64,000 nt of DNA, taken from contig JAIVFJ010000323.1 in NCBI GenBank assembly GCA_025765615.1, positions 1 to 64,000 of the forward strand, written 5' to 3'. The notes below the pieces were generated by a model. That model searched no databases and had not been told where the DNA came from. It was given only the letters and a program-made list of their open reading frames with translations. The stretch is from Zopfochytrium polystomum. Its lineage: Eukaryota > Chytridiomycota > Chytridiomycetes > Chytridiales > Chytridiaceae. This document shows positions 12,968-23,839 of this stretch, piece by piece. Both the position numbers and the translations under genes were made by a program. Every line of letters begins with the position of its first letter. Position 1 is the first letter of the stretch.

Positions 12968-13830
12968 GTCCGACATTGTCAGACAAACCTTTATCTGACA
13001 TTTGTCTGACAAAATGTCTTATCACAGCCCACCCAACGAAGCGGATCACTCGAGTTCGCATAGTTTCGGCATTCCATTGACCAAACAGATCAATCAATTT
13101 TGTTTCCAAGGTTGGCAGAACCAGCACCTGGGCGATCGCAAACAAGGCGCTACGATCTTACCGTTTCCCTTCGAACGACCATCCGACAGAGAATGCATAT
13201 TAACACAACAGTATCGATATCATGAGCATAACGGCAACATCATTGGCAACGAGCACCACCGCAACGGGTTCCACTATCCCCAACGGTGCGGTTGGTAATT
13301 GAACCAGTCGCTTACCGTCAACTACTCGCTTCGGTGACGAACGCGGTTCATCTGGTCTCGCCGATTGGTAAGGTTGGTAGGTACGAGTTTTGAGAAACTC
13401 TCCTTCTTGTTTTTAACGCCGCTTCTCCGTTCCTTTCAGCGAATGCCCCGTAGTCCGATCGAGCGCCTTCAACAACGACTATAATATCACCACCAGCGAA
13501 AAAATGGAAACCCCCTGACGAATCATGGCACATTCCTTACACATAATCAGGATAAAGAGGTCAGAGAAAGACGAATGCCAACAATGCGGTGAGGGTTGCG
13601 CAGGTCGATTACGGAAAGACCTTCTGCAAAGCACAGTTCTTCTGGATCGCTGCACAAAGAACCTGTCGGAGACCTCAAAGTTCTTGAGGGAAGCGGAAAC
13701 CAAGACTGAGGAGTACGAACGCTAGGAGGAGTGACATCGTTTTCCGACAAGAGGGTTTTCATGACAATCCGACAAAGTCCGTTCGTTGTCGGATATGCCT
13801 TGCCTGACACTTGTCTGATGCCAAACCAAC
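12968..13830. mobile_element. Possible small non-autonomous element bounded by TGTCTGACA-type repeats
   Basis: The left end has a perfect 11-base inverted repeat, TGTCAGACAAA at 12977-12987 and TTTGTCTGACA at 13001-13011, with further TGTCCGACA copies. Around 13745-13830 several GACAATCCGACAAAG, GTTGTCGGAT and CTGACACTTGTCTGA variants recur. The two clusters face each other around about 800 bases without a gene. No clean target duplication was found, so the boundaries are provisional. Confidence 0.3.
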
Positions 13831-14228
13831 TCAAACGTGGCAGGTTGTTGCTTTCAAAGACAGACTGACAAACACTGGGGAGCTTCTCCTTACCCTCCCT
13901 CCCTTGACAAGCAAGGACTTCGGGTGCCACACGGGACACCCCCATCATACTCGCAAATCAATCGCGCTTGTACGGGTCGGAACCCAACGGCCAAAGTCGG
14001 CCGCATCTCAACAAACAGCTGCTGCCCCTTCTTCAATCAGCAAGTGAACTATCCCATGCGATCCTGCAAAGCCTCGATTGTTTTCTCACTTGGGACTGTA
14101 TTATCACGTTTCACGACAGGAACTTGTGCACACTTCCATCCTCAGACTCGACGACGAAGCAAAAACGTGCAAGTAATGTAGGACCCAAACAGCAATCACA
14201 CCCCCCGCCATCGACACACACACCCCCG
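13831..14228. other. 3' flank of HSP20, no gene seen
   Basis: Sequence just left of the HSP20 stop (from about 14190) is similar to the sequence left of the broken HSP20 copy (from about 11440), marking the edge of the duplicated segment. Confidence 0.45.
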
Positions 14229-14783
14229 TCAAGCCACCGCGACACGTCTGCCCTCGCGCAGCTCGGCAGACTTTGGCACCTGCAGTGACAGCACCCCTTC
14301 CTTCATCGTCGCCTGCAGCTGGTCCGTTCCCGCGTCTACGGGCAGTCGCACGGACCGCGAGAACCGACCCCACGACCGCTCGACCACGTGGCGCTTGCGT
14401 TGGGCATCGAATAACATCAATCGATGAAGCGTCGAGTTAAACAACCGCCAATTCGATTCGTAGTACGTCATAACACTCACATGTGCCCCTTTCTCCTCCC
14501 TCTCCTCCTTCTTCTCGCCGCTGATCGTCACAACGTCGCCGCGCACCGACACGCTCACGTCCTCCTTCTTCAGGCCGGGAAGCTCGGCCGTCACGACGTA
14601 CTTGTCGTCGGCCTCCGTGATGTCCATCCGCGGAACCACGGGCAGGTCCGCGGTGGCAGCGACGCCGCCGGGAGTGAAGAGGGTGCGGACGCCTGGTGCA
14701 CTGGACGCAAACCGCGGGAAGGAGGGAGAGAAGAAGTCGTCGAGAACCGTCGAGGTGAAAGGGTCGCGGAAGATGAGAGACAT
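14229..14783 (-). CDS. Small heat-shock protein HSP20 (alpha-crystallin domain), 2 exons
   Basis: ATP-independent chaperone that holds unfolding proteins. Exons 14481-14783 and 14394 removed to 14229-14393 give about 155 aa. N-terminus MSLIFRDPFTSTVLDDFF; crystallin domain from PRMDITEADDKYVVTAELPG through GDVVTISGEKKEE, RSWGRFSRSVRLP and EGVLSLQVPKSAEL; the C-terminal IxI-like anchor is RRVAVA. The intron (14394-14480) is 87 nt, a multiple of three and has no stop in frame, so unspliced message would encode a 29-residue insertion inside the domain. The splice sites (GTGAGT and CGCAAG) and the family alignment favour splicing. A paralogous wreck lies at 11423-11830. Confidence 0.9.
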   Translation of the reverse strand: MSLIFRDPFTSTVLDDFFSPSFPRFASSAPGVRTLFTPGGVAATADLPVVPRMDITEADDKYVVTAELPGLKKEDVSVSVRGDVVTISGEKKEEREEKGAHVSVMTYYESNWRLFNSTLHRLMLFDAQRKRHVVERSWGRFSRSVRLPVDAGTDQLQATMKEGVLSLQVPKSAELREGRRVAVA

Positions 14784-14840
14784 TTCGATGGGATGGATTC
14801 AAGTGGATCACTTGCCGCCGAGAGCTTTTGGGAGATCTGC

Positions 14841-14847
14841 TTTTATA
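14841..14847 (-). promoter_or_regulatory. TATA box of HSP20
   Basis: TATAAAA on the minus strand, about 60 bases upstream of the ATG at 14783. Confidence 0.6.
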
Positions 14848-14874
14848 CTGCTGCCTCAATGTGTGGTGCTCGTG

Positions 14875-14898
14875 ACTGTTTCGTGATATTACGAAACC
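14875..14898 (-). promoter_or_regulatory. Inverted repeat upstream of HSP20
   Basis: GTTTCGT and ACGAAAC arms separated by 6 bases lie about 30 bases upstream of the TATA box. TTC and GAA units are present, as in heat-shock elements, but their spacing is not the canonical 5-base register, so binding by heat-shock factor is only a suggestion. Confidence 0.3.
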
Positions 14899-14982
14899 CA
14901 CACGTTGAGAACAAACATACAAACAAAAAAAAAAAGTAGAAAAAAAGGAGTGGGAGACATGCATTGCGGGGTGTCATCATGT

Positions 14983-16321
14983 TTACTCGTGCTGCCAGTT
15001 TGGCGCACGCTTCTCGGCAAAGGCAGCCATCCCTTCCTTCTGATCCTTCGTGCCAAACGTCATGTGGAACAGGCGGCGCTCAAAGTGCAGGCCCTCCGTG
15101 AGGGGGAGCTCCAGTGCTGCAAAAAATAACAGATCCGATGAAAATGAGTCAGCGCGCTTGCGGCTCAAAAAGGTGGCAACTCATTATCCACTTACACTTG
15201 TTCACAGCCTCCTTCGCCATCATCACGCTGGGCAGCGAGTACGACGCGATGGTAGACGCCGCCTTGACCGCCTGATCCACCAGCTTGTCCGCGGGAAACA
15301 CCCTCGCGACGAGGCCCGCCTTCTCCGCCTCGGCCGCGTCAATGTGTCCGCCCGTGAGGACCAGCTCCATCGCCTTGGACTTGCCGATGAGGGAGGTCAG
15401 GCGCTGGGTGCCGCCTGAGCCCGGGATCGTGCCGAGCTTGATTTCGGGCTGACCGAACTTGGCCTTGTCGCCAGCGTAGATGATGTCGCACATCATTGCG
15501 ACTTCGCAGCCGCCGCCGAGCTGGAGGTTGTTTGTCGTTGGAGGGGGAAGGAGAGATGAGGAGTCTGTTGTCGGAGTGCAGAGGGCGAGGGGTAGAAGCA
15601 TGGGATACTACTCACTGCAAAGCCGTTGACAGCCGCGATAATGGGCTTACGAATGTTCACGATGCCGGTCCAGTCGCCAATGAAATTTTTTTTGTAGTTA
15701 CCCGTCATCGTCAACGGCTGCATCTCCTTGATGTCAGCGCCGGCTATCTCGACCCCAAGCAAGGAAAACAACGCGTTCAGATCGTCTGCCAAACCAACAC
15801 CGCGCACACACGCAAAATGAAAGAGTGCACGAGATGACATACCGGCAAAAGCCTTCTCGCTTCCAGTCAGAACGATGGCGCCGACCGAGTCGTCCGCGTC
15901 GAATTCGCGCAGAGCGGCGTTGAGGTCCTTCATCAGCGGCGACGAGAGCGCGTTCAGGGCCTCGGGCCGGTTGAGCGTGACCAAGCCGACGCGGCCGCGC
16001 TTTTCCGTGAGGACGTACTTGTACGTGGTTCCTGATGAACGGAAGGACAGTGGATCGAGTCGGTCGGGGGATAGATCATCGAGTGATGACGATGGCGAAG
16101 GGGAAAAGGATCAGGACAGATGATGTCATTCAGAGGTCACGTCCACAATGGGATGGTGTTTGTAAAAGAAAACAGTGGGCCCACAAAGCGAGCATCTGCC
16201 CTGCACTCCGTGCAGCGATCTCCTTACCGGCGGCGGTATCGGTGGTGAGGAAGGCGCGCCGCGGGACGATGCGAAGGTGCTGCGCGCGTGCGGCAAGGAG
16301 TCCTGTGGTGAAGGGCCTCAT
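14983..16321 (-). CDS. Mitochondrial enoyl-CoA hydratase (crotonase family), 5 exons
   Basis: Hydrates trans-2-enoyl-CoA in mitochondrial beta-oxidation. Exons 16228-16321, 15843-16031, 15616-15743, 15196-15520 and 14983-15116, all phases agree. The N-terminus [20 protein letters not shown] is Arg-rich without acidic residues, a typical matrix-targeting sequence. Family motifs: [24 protein letters not shown] (oxyanion region), [20 protein letters not shown] with a catalytic Glu, [20 protein letters not shown] with the second catalytic Glu, and [13 protein letters not shown] near the end. Length (about 290 aa) matches ECHS1-type enzymes. It is divergently transcribed from the DUF4436 gene with only 66 bp between the start codons. 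Confidence 0.93.
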
Positions 16322-16387
16322 GGTTGTGTGGTGGGGTGGGCTTGTCAGACGAACGGTCGAAGAATTGCTTACTTTGTTGTTGTGGCG
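16322..16387. promoter_or_regulatory. 66 bp shared promoter region between enoyl-CoA hydratase and DUF4436 gene
   Basis: The two start codons face away from each other across 66 bases, so 5' UTRs and core promoter must overlap with the gene starts or each other. No TATA box is visible. Confidence 0.45.
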
Positions 16388-18001
16388 ATGCAGCACCAGC
16401 AGGCCGTTCAGTTTGCCCGTTCCGACCCATCGCCGGGTACCACCACTGCCACTGCGGATCACCACCCGACGACCTTCCGCAGCAGGAACGTGAACACCTA
16501 CGGCACCTACCCACGCCTGGAGCCCGATCACTCCACGGAAACCATAGCCCTCGATGCCTTGTCGCCAGCCGAAGATGTTATTCAAGCGGAAGCAGCCGGC
16601 GACGGCGATGGCGAGATCCAGCACCTCGACGACGAAGCCGCCGCCGAGATCGACGCAGAGATCTACGCCGAGGAGGTGAAACACCATCGAAAGGGCACCT
16701 GGAATATGGCGTTTGCCTTTGGTGGCGGCTTTTTGGTGGTTGCGGCGCTGGTCGTCGCATCTGGTGTCCTGAGCTGGGTGAGTTATTTTGTTTCTTGGAC
16801 AAGAGATTCTCAAGCCAACCCTGCTTTGGTGCGGGCATTCAGTTCAACGACAGCTACAAGCAGATCCAGTATATGTCCACCACACCCAGTGGATCCAGGT
16901 TGGTAACCCTCTTCGTACCGTGCCCACCAGATCGGTCCTGATATAGCTGCACTCCTCATCCAGATCGTCGTTCCCCGCAGCCAAAGGCTCCTCGGTCAAC
17001 TCGGAATGCGATGTGCACGGCAACGAAACCATGGTCGTCACATACATCAAGTACGCCAGCGTCTACCCCGAAAACTCGGCGGTGACTCTTCAGATCTCGA
17101 CAACCCCGTGCGGCGATCTCGCTCAGTACGATGTTGTTCGCAACCGATATCTGCTGGTCGCCCAGATGAATTTGACGATTGGTCAGTAGTATGCCCAGAA
17201 TCGAGTTGGCGCAGGCTTCTGTCCGCAAAGCATTCGTCCGTCTTCAAATGTTTAAACCCCTTCATTTCCACCAACAGAGTCCACCGTCTTCCAGTATTCC
17301 GCCGGAGTACCGATGGCCGACCGCGAAGCTGTCCTTCCTTTCGCATCCGGCGATATAAACAACTACCCGTTCGAAGTCTTTGAGTCAAACGTTTTTCAAG
17401 TGACGGCCTCCAACGGGACCTCCCGAATCGGCGTCGAGGTGCGACTGACCGTCAGCTCCCAGAATTTCACCTCCAACGTGGAAGAGCTGCTGGACATAAG
17501 CGATGCGGGAGACGGCACCGTCGTGTCGGTGAAAGTGGTCGTGCAGAGGTCGTTTGCGACAAAGGTTAGGGGCGAAATCGAGCTTGGTGGGTGCCTATAG
17601 GTTCTAATCACTTTTTTTTTTTTTTTTCCCTTTGGAAAAGGCTGTGTCGATATTCGTCATGTTTGCCATGTGGCTCCTCTCCGGCTTTGCGATCGCGCTG
17701 GCCGTGACGCCTTGGATCCTGCACCAGAAAGTGGAGTCACCGGCGATTATCTTTGTCCTGGCGCTCTTGTTTTCGCTTCCTCAGATCCGCAACGTGCAGC
17801 CGGGCGTTCCCGCGGTCGGCTGCACGTCAGACGTCGTTTCTTTTTTTTGGAGCATGGTGCTGGCGTCTGTTTCCGGTGAGGATGACATTCTTTGCAACCC
17901 GACGCTCCTAACGATTACATGATTTGACTTTTTGATTTATAGCGGCCCTGCTTATGCTGAGCTACATATATCACAGCAGCAAGCTCTTGAAGCTGGACTA
18001 G
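16388..18001 (+). CDS. DUF4436 family membrane protein, 6 exons
   Basis: Function unknown. Exons 16388-16777, 16843-16898, 16964-17181, 17278-17564, 17641-17875 and 17943-18001; every phase fits. Topology: acidic cytosolic N-terminal region of about 110 aa, a membrane segment (FAFGGGFLVVAALVVASGVL), a large soluble region with possible N-glycosylation sites (NETM, NLTI, NGTS, NFTS), then two or three membrane segments (FVMFAMWLLSGFAIALAVTP, IIFVLALLFSLP, FFWSMVLASVSAALLMLSYI). The block SLPQIRNVQPGVPAVGC before the last helix is the family signature. It ends HSSKLLKLD. Confidence 0.8.
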
Positions 18002-18689
18002 GTTGCGAAACATTCACCTTTTGCCTATTCAGTAACTTAACTCTTCATTCTGGCATCGATTTTTTCTTTCTCGGTTTTGTGCTTGTTGTAACTGCCACAA
18101 ATGGCACTTTCCCGTTGTCCGTTGTCGTCAATTTCATGAATAACCCCCTTCATGTCACAATGGGCGGAGATCGCAGGATGACGCACCCTGGCATGCTTGC
18201 CCATGAAGGGTTAGTAAAACTTCAATTGGTTGTTGCCATTTTTTAGGCTAAGGAGATCGATTGCCGCACTGCGCTGCCCTCACCGCCGTTCTTAATCAAA
18301 GAAAACGGGTTGGCCACACGACACCATCTGAGAGCCCTCCAAGCTTGCGATGCAGATTCTTCAGGTCGCTGCAATTCGGTGGAAGGTCTTCTCCTCGCCA
18401 CTCCAGGTGCCAATGCCAGGCACGTGCGGTTGTACAGGAGACGAAACTGCGACCAGCTTCCAGGGGGAGTCAACCACGACGATCTGCGGCGACCCTACGC
18501 TTCGCTGCGATTTTTCAATTTTTTACCGTCCGACGTCGGGGTGGTGCATTCCACCACCGATGAGAGCGAGGGCTTGCAGTGTGGGGAAGCAACCAGCCGT
18601 TGGACAATCGCGCGGTTTCATTCCCGGCGTCGCTGCGATCCCGGGAGACGAGGAAGCCGAGGACGGTGGTGCGTTTGCGTTCGACACAT
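18002..18689 (+). other. Uncertain ORF region downstream of the DUF4436 gene
   Basis: Three overlapping open frames span 18261-18915. One, ATG at about 18350 to 18703, is Cys- and Gly-containing (CGCTGDETATSFQGEST, then GAFAFDTFGSN at its end) but shows no family motif. I cannot decide which frame, if any, is coding. Confidence 0.25.
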
Positions 18690-18990
18690 TCGGGAGCAAC
18701 TGATCCCCGACCTGACGTGGTTCGGGATGAACTACTACGGGATGGAACTTTGGCGCCGTGCGACGCCACGCCTGCAACAGCGCCACAAGAGGGCCTGCCC
18801 GCCACCCCATGCCACATGGACTGACCTTCGTTCGACGCTCGCGCAAGAGGCTGCTGCTGCGCGCGGGACAGGCCGGCCGCCGCCGATCGTTTCCGCCCAG
18901 CTCGTCTTGACGTAACCGTTCAAATATCTTTTTTTTTTCCGGCTTGCGGCGGGCCAGGGACTCCGATCCAACACGCTAACAATCAAACAA
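18690..18990 (+). pseudogene. Decayed 5' part of a W-W-x-x-S-G-L repeat gene (copy 3)
   Basis: GRPPPIVSAQLVLT at 18868-18915 parallels PPRIVSAHFAFTEIY of the intact copy, and the DNA GATCGTTTCCGCCCA is shared with copy 4 (20716-21746) except for one base. A stop and T-run follow at once. No repeats remain downstream. Confidence 0.4.
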
Positions 18991-19385
18991 TCGCCAGATC
19001 CATCACCGTCACGCTTTGCGAACTCGAATTTGAAGGCTCAAACGCCTTCCATCTGTCTCCTTCTGCGAAGTTGGCATCCGTGCGATTTTCCAGCCGAGAC
19101 ATTAAATAATGCCTCACCTGCTCGTCCATCAAATTTGCCTGCTAATTGACCTAGTACTCACGAGTACAGAAGGTGACCGCGTGAATCCGTGATGGTGCGT
19201 TCGCAGAGTTGGGAAGGTGCACTCACGACCTGGTCACTTTGCTTTGCCCCCCTGACCAAGGATGCAGACATCACAGAAGGGGAAAACAAGAGCGACAAAG
19301 ATAGTGTTACAAGAACAGGCCTTGGACACAAAATAGGTTCCACTGGAATGACTGCAAATAAAAGAAAGCGTATCAGCAGCTTCAA
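18991..19385. other. Spacer, no gene seen
   Basis: About 400 bases. The only open frames are short and lack motifs. Confidence 0.4.
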
Positions 19386-19669
19386 TTAATCTTCGGAAAT
19401 TGCAAGTAAGGTTGCAACACGCTTCTCCAGCGTCGCCAACAGATCAACTCCAGGCAGGTCTCGAAATCTGATTAGAGTGCAACCATCTGTTTCGACGAGA
19501 TAGCACCATTCATGGTATATTTCGGTGAGCAGACAAACCGTAGTCACACGCTTCAACTGCAAGATTAAATTATCAATGGCGGCAAGTCTTGCAAGCGAGA
19601 GTTTAGTCAACTTACGGAGAGAGAGGGGAGTTGGGTGGAAGACTGTTTTTGTTTCTCTTCGTGATACGA
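19386..19669 (-). CDS. Putative small spliced gene, 5' end not found
   Basis: A 3' exon (19386-19556) encodes LKRVTTVCLLTEIYHEWCYL, then GCTLIRFRDLPGVDLL, ATLEKRVATLLAISED and a stop. It joins through a 59-base intron (GTAAGT at 19615, TTGCAG at 19557) to 19616-19669 (SYHEEKQKQSSTQLPSLS), itself preceded by a good acceptor TTTTCCTGCAG. The upstream exon is unknown; a candidate lies near 19900-20106. The family is not recognised. Confidence 0.35.
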
Positions 19670-20715
19670 CTGCAGGAAAAGAAAGGCGCAATCGGTCTGT
19701 TTCAGAACTATTTTCTAGTCATTTTTGCGAGTTAACCATGTAAGTCCACGGGCAACTGTTGAGAATAGCGCGGCGCTATATGGATGCAGCGCTAAATAGC
19801 TGCTTGTTGATAATCAGCACCTTTTTGCTGCCTTTTCCTTTGCGGGGACCTATCCACGAAACGTGTCAATAGAAAGCATTTCACGATGACAATCGAGAGC
19901 CAGCATACCCGCTGGAGTATTTCTACTCTCGTTGAGGTTTCTTGTCGGGGGGGTGTCAGAAGGCATATTTCGCGACTCGCAGGTTTGACATGATGGCCTG
20001 CCGCATTTACATCAGCTCTCGTATTCGAAGCATCGCCCATTTCATCGATTTTGCCCAAAGTCGCTGAATCTGACGAGTCTGAAGTGTGTTGATGCTTCCA
20101 TTCCACATAATGCTCTTCGCTTCCGTGGTTCTACGAGAAGCAGAGAAGCTCCGGCAGTTATGATCAGCACTTTCGAAATGACTTCACAACCAAGTGCGAA
20201 ACTTGAGAAAAAAAGCCTCCACCGTCGCCACCAGTCTGCCACGAAACTCATCCCTTCGCCTGACAAGCTACTCATATGACGGCCGATATTCAGATGTCTT
20301 TGGCTTCCCCCTGCTGCCTCGCCTCTCATAAATTTAGCTTAATAGCTCTCCGTCGTAAACAACTAAATCAACAAATAATTCATTTTCACGGTCAAAGGTG
20401 AGCGCCCGATACAGCAATACCCTTCTGGAAAGATCTCTGCAATTTGCTCGAGATTGCTCCACATGAAGGAGTGGGCGGTCTCGACCTCCATGTTTCGCTG
20501 AATGGGGCCAAACTTCGAAGGTGGCAAACCGGTTTTGAGAAGCAAGGAGGGAGAAGGCTAGCTCCAGGGCGGTGAAGTGGGTTTCGAGGAGTTTGTAAGA
20601 TGGAGGCAGGGGAAGGATGACACTGTCGAGTTGGGACGGGTGCCGAGGGAATCAAGCGGGTTTTTTTCTTGTGGTGGCAAAGTCGTTTCGAAGAAAGAGA
20701 AGACAAGAGTGGACC
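19670..20715. other. Spacer with short unassigned frames
   Basis: On the minus strand around 19920-20106 a frame begins MEWKHQHTSDSSDSATLGKI and ends near a GTATGC donor; it may be the first exon of the small gene at 19386-19669 but no splice chain could be completed. Nothing else is supported. Confidence 0.35.
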
Positions 20716-21746
20716 ATGCACAACCCCGCCACCGTGATCACCACAGTCAAAGACTCCTCCACGCTCGACCAGACGCGCCAATCCCAGCCTCCCATCCTCC
20801 CGCGGATCGTCTCCGCCCACCCGCTCTTGAAAGAAATCTATCTCCGCCTTCCGGACTCGCGATCGCGCTTCCATTTCGCTACTCTATGTCGGCTGCCCGC
20901 CAGGCTGCAAGCACACTCCCTCTCTGCCCATCGCAAGTCCCTTCCTACTTCTATCTCCAAGCCCTCCGCCCTTCAGTTTTTGTATAGGCATCTTCCTGCG
21001 GATCAAGTGCTGGCACTCTACAAGAACTTTGACATTGACTACTGCGCGACCTGGAACATCAATGAGCATCGCGTGGTTCCATACCTGCAAAGCTGGAAAG
21101 ACAGTGGCCTTCCCCTAAAGTACACTGGAAAAGCGCTCGACAACGCCGTAAATTCTGGCAGAAAAAAGGTGATCAAATGGTGGGTGGCGAGCGGCTCGAG
21201 CTCAAGTATAGCGAATCGATCATGGACCGGTCCACCACGCTCGGGCATGTCGCGACACTGCAGTTATTGAAAGACAGCGGGCTTCCGCTGAAGTACTCTG
21301 AATGCGGGATCGATGAAGCGTGCGCGGTGCACGATCTCGACACACTGCGATGGTGGAAAGAGAGCGGCCTGGAGATGAAATTCTCGCACAGGGCGCTGGA
21401 CGCGGCGAGCAACTCTTCCAAAGGCGTGAGAGTGCTGAATTGGTGGCGCGACAATGGGCTCGAGTTCAAGTACACCGAAAGCGCTTTCCGCGGGGCATCC
21501 TGGCTCGGCGCCGTCGAAGTTCTGCAGTGGTGGAAGGACAGTGGGTTGGAGCTTAGGTACAGCAGATACGTGCTTGGGTATGCGAAGCACACGAGAGTGT
21601 TAGACTGGTGGAAAGATTGTTCTGGCACTGACCTTGTGGAGCAGATTTTGAGGGATCAGGTGTATAAGCAGGAGATCCAAGAGAGCGCCAGGCAATTGGG
21701 GAAGCCGGACATCGCGGAGTGGTGGGAGAATTGCGGATCTCCATGA
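20716..21746 (+). pseudogene. Near-full-length W-W-x-x-S-G-L repeat gene with one frameshift (copy 4)
   Basis: Starts MHNPATVITTVKDSS, then the N-terminal domain PPILPRIVSAHPLLKEIY and LPDSRSRFHFATLCRLP, then repeats (SWKDSGLPLKYTGKALD, LQLLKDSGLPLKYSECGID, RWWKESGLEMKFSHRALD, NWWRDNGLEFKYTES, QWWKDSGLELRYS) and the cap SGTDLVEQILRD ... DIAEWWENCGSP. At 21198-21203 AGCGGCTCG lacks one G that the intact copy has in SGLELKYS, shifting the frame. With that single base the protein would be about 343 aa. It is either a recent pseudogene or a sequencing indel. Confidence 0.75.
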
Positions 21747-22430
21747 GCAAAATTGACATGAGCGAGGATTAGGGCACCCAACCATTTCTACCTGGCTGTG
21801 CAAATTTATTTTTCACTTCTCGTGCGTTGCAGGGTCCTCGATGTTGGGAGCAGGATTGAAAGAAAAGAGGGAGCTTGTATTCAGCCGGGGAAAACCCCCT
21901 TCAACAATACCAAAAATGTGAGTCGTGCGTGTTTGGTCCTGTAATTGGGATAGTTATTAATATGCTGCACAGTCGATGACGCCAAACTGAAATTCTTGAA
22001 GGGCCATCTTACAAGTTCAATCTCAGTGAGTCTCCCATCACTGTCCCATGTCCAGCCTCCCCTCCTCGCGGGCACTATCTCCGAAATTCCCCTTGGATAG
22101 CGCATCATTCAGAACGGGTTTCGCATCTCCAGACGGCTCCTTCTAAGAGCGAAGGTATTCACTTGAAACTCACTATCGCAGCCTAGATTATTTCCTGGCA
22201 GCCTGCTGTTTGTCCTAAACTCGATCGCCCACTGCGGATCGTCTCGATGCGGCAGAATATCCTGCAGCCTCTTGTTGGAATTTGGGCAGACACATCCGTA
22301 CCAAGTTCCTTAAACAAGATGCTATCACGAAGCAGCGAAGAAGTACTCCACTTTCAGATGAGGAGCCTCTTGCACAGTCGATGGACGGGGCGAGCATGCG
22401 AGGCAAGACTCGCTGGCGCGCGTTCTTCGC
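21747..22430. other. Spacer; left part is the 3' flank shared with copy 6
   Basis: The first 50 bases after the repeat-gene stop (GCGAGGATTAGGGCACCCAA) recur, inverted, beside the fragment at 23840-24131. The remainder shows no gene. Confidence 0.45.
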
Positions 22431-23070
22431 TTGGGGAAGTGGGCGGAGGGGTCGCTGGTCGACCGCTATTCCTACACGACTCCTCGTAAACTCCACAGTC
22501 CTAAAACCGCCACTTCCTTTTCCAACCTGAACCGCGAACTTTCCATCTCGCCCCACCTGGTCTCCGCGCACACCGCCCCGTCGCAAAACTGCCGACGCCC
22601 CCTGCCGACAGGCCAATCTTGTACTGCCCCGTCCCTCACGTGTCGCCAACAAGCTGGCTGCCGTGCACAGACAGCCGGACCTCGGCGTAGGCAGGCAGGC
22701 ACGGGAGGAGGCCTCCAACCCCCCGCGGGTCGGCGCCGCGGCGTCGAAGCCGAGTTGCACGATTTCGCGGGGCCAGACGTCCCCTGGCCCAATCAGCGAC
22801 TATGGCGTTGCGCTGGTCGCACAGCGGGTGCCGAGATAGGCCAGGCGCTGGGTCTTGAGGGCTGCGATGTCGGCGCTCCATTCGACCTCGAACACGGCGC
22901 GGCAGCAGTCGAGTCGCTGGAGGCGGAACGCGCGCGAGTCGAGGCGGGCGCCGAAGATGACTGTCAGGTGGATGGATGGCGGTGCGGCGGAGACGGCGTC
23001 GTCCATGATGCGGTGCCGCAGGACGGTCATGTTGGCTTCGGGCATGGAGCGTCGCCGATAAGCTGAAACC
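22431..23070 (-). pseudogene. Broken SAM-dependent methyltransferase (LCMT/PPM-like, copy A)
   Basis: Minus-strand pieces in three frames match the copy at 28293-29673: NMTVLRHRIMDDAVSAAPPS, VIFGARLDSRAFRLQRLD, FEVEWSADIAALKTQRLAYL, then GGLLPCLPAYAEVRLSVHG, SQLVGDT and RWGEMESSRFRLEKEVA. Several small indels separate them, so no continuous enzyme is encoded. The N-terminal third seen in copy C is absent. Confidence 0.7.
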
Positions 23071-23126
23071 AAACTTTGAGATGCTGCGGGTGTTCCAGCA
23101 ACTGGTGGAAGGCTTCTTCACGCAAG

Positions 23127-23235
23127 GACTTTGTCCAGCATGTTTTGAATGATGGGGCAGGGAAGCAGATTCTTGTGGATGACGCTCGAGAGCATGGGAG
23201 GCTGGACGTTGTGGAGTGGTGGGAGACTCTTTGAG
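23127..23235 (+). pseudogene. 3'-terminal fragment of a repeat gene (copy 5)
   Basis: One short frame reads DFVQHVLNDGAGKQILVDDA then GRLDVVEWWETL and stop, the C-terminal cap of the W-W-x-x-S-G-L family. It abuts the methyltransferase pseudogene. Confidence 0.6.
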
Positions 23236-23839
23236 ATGAACTGAAATAAAGCGAAAGCTGAGTGGGTGAAGAAGTCATCATGTGCAGTCGACGCAGAATA
23301 AATACATCACCACCACGAAACGTTGGCAAATAAATGACGACCTTCGTCAGCAGCTCCATTCTCCACGGGGAGGCTATCAGTCCTGAAAATTTTTCTTTCC
23401 TTGACAAAACCGATAAAGCGCCGTGACTCGGCCACCAAAGGGCTACAGATATCCTATCGCGCAATGGCCACGATCCGCACGGGCGGTCGAATTTTGGACA
23501 GTTAGCGGGCTAGGCTGAAAGATAACCGTGACTGGGATTGAGAACGCGTCACGAGAGTCTCAAGAGAGTCCCTTCAAGTTGTTTGTGGCCGAGAGGATGG
23601 GAAGCTGTTCGTGAAGTGCGGTGCGACCCTGAAAGCGGACTTGCTTGACTGCGTTTGAAAATTTAGTTTGGCCTCATCAACTGTTCGTAATAAGACCTAG
23701 GTTGTGAGGAAGGCACGATATCCCATAGATACGACCAAAAACCCACGACTCCTCACCGTTACAATTTCGAAAGGGCTCTTCAGAACTGAAACAAGCTGCT
23801 CATTTCTCATCGTTATCAATGCATGAGAAGTGGAGAGAA
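23236..23839. other. Spacer, no gene seen
   Basis: About 600 bases, mixed composition, no motif in either strand. Confidence 0.45.

Noticed and set aside
12455..13012. Minus-strand open frame of 185 codons
   Set aside because: Antisense to the Lys-rich ORF and to the repeat fragment; Ala/Pro-rich without motifs.
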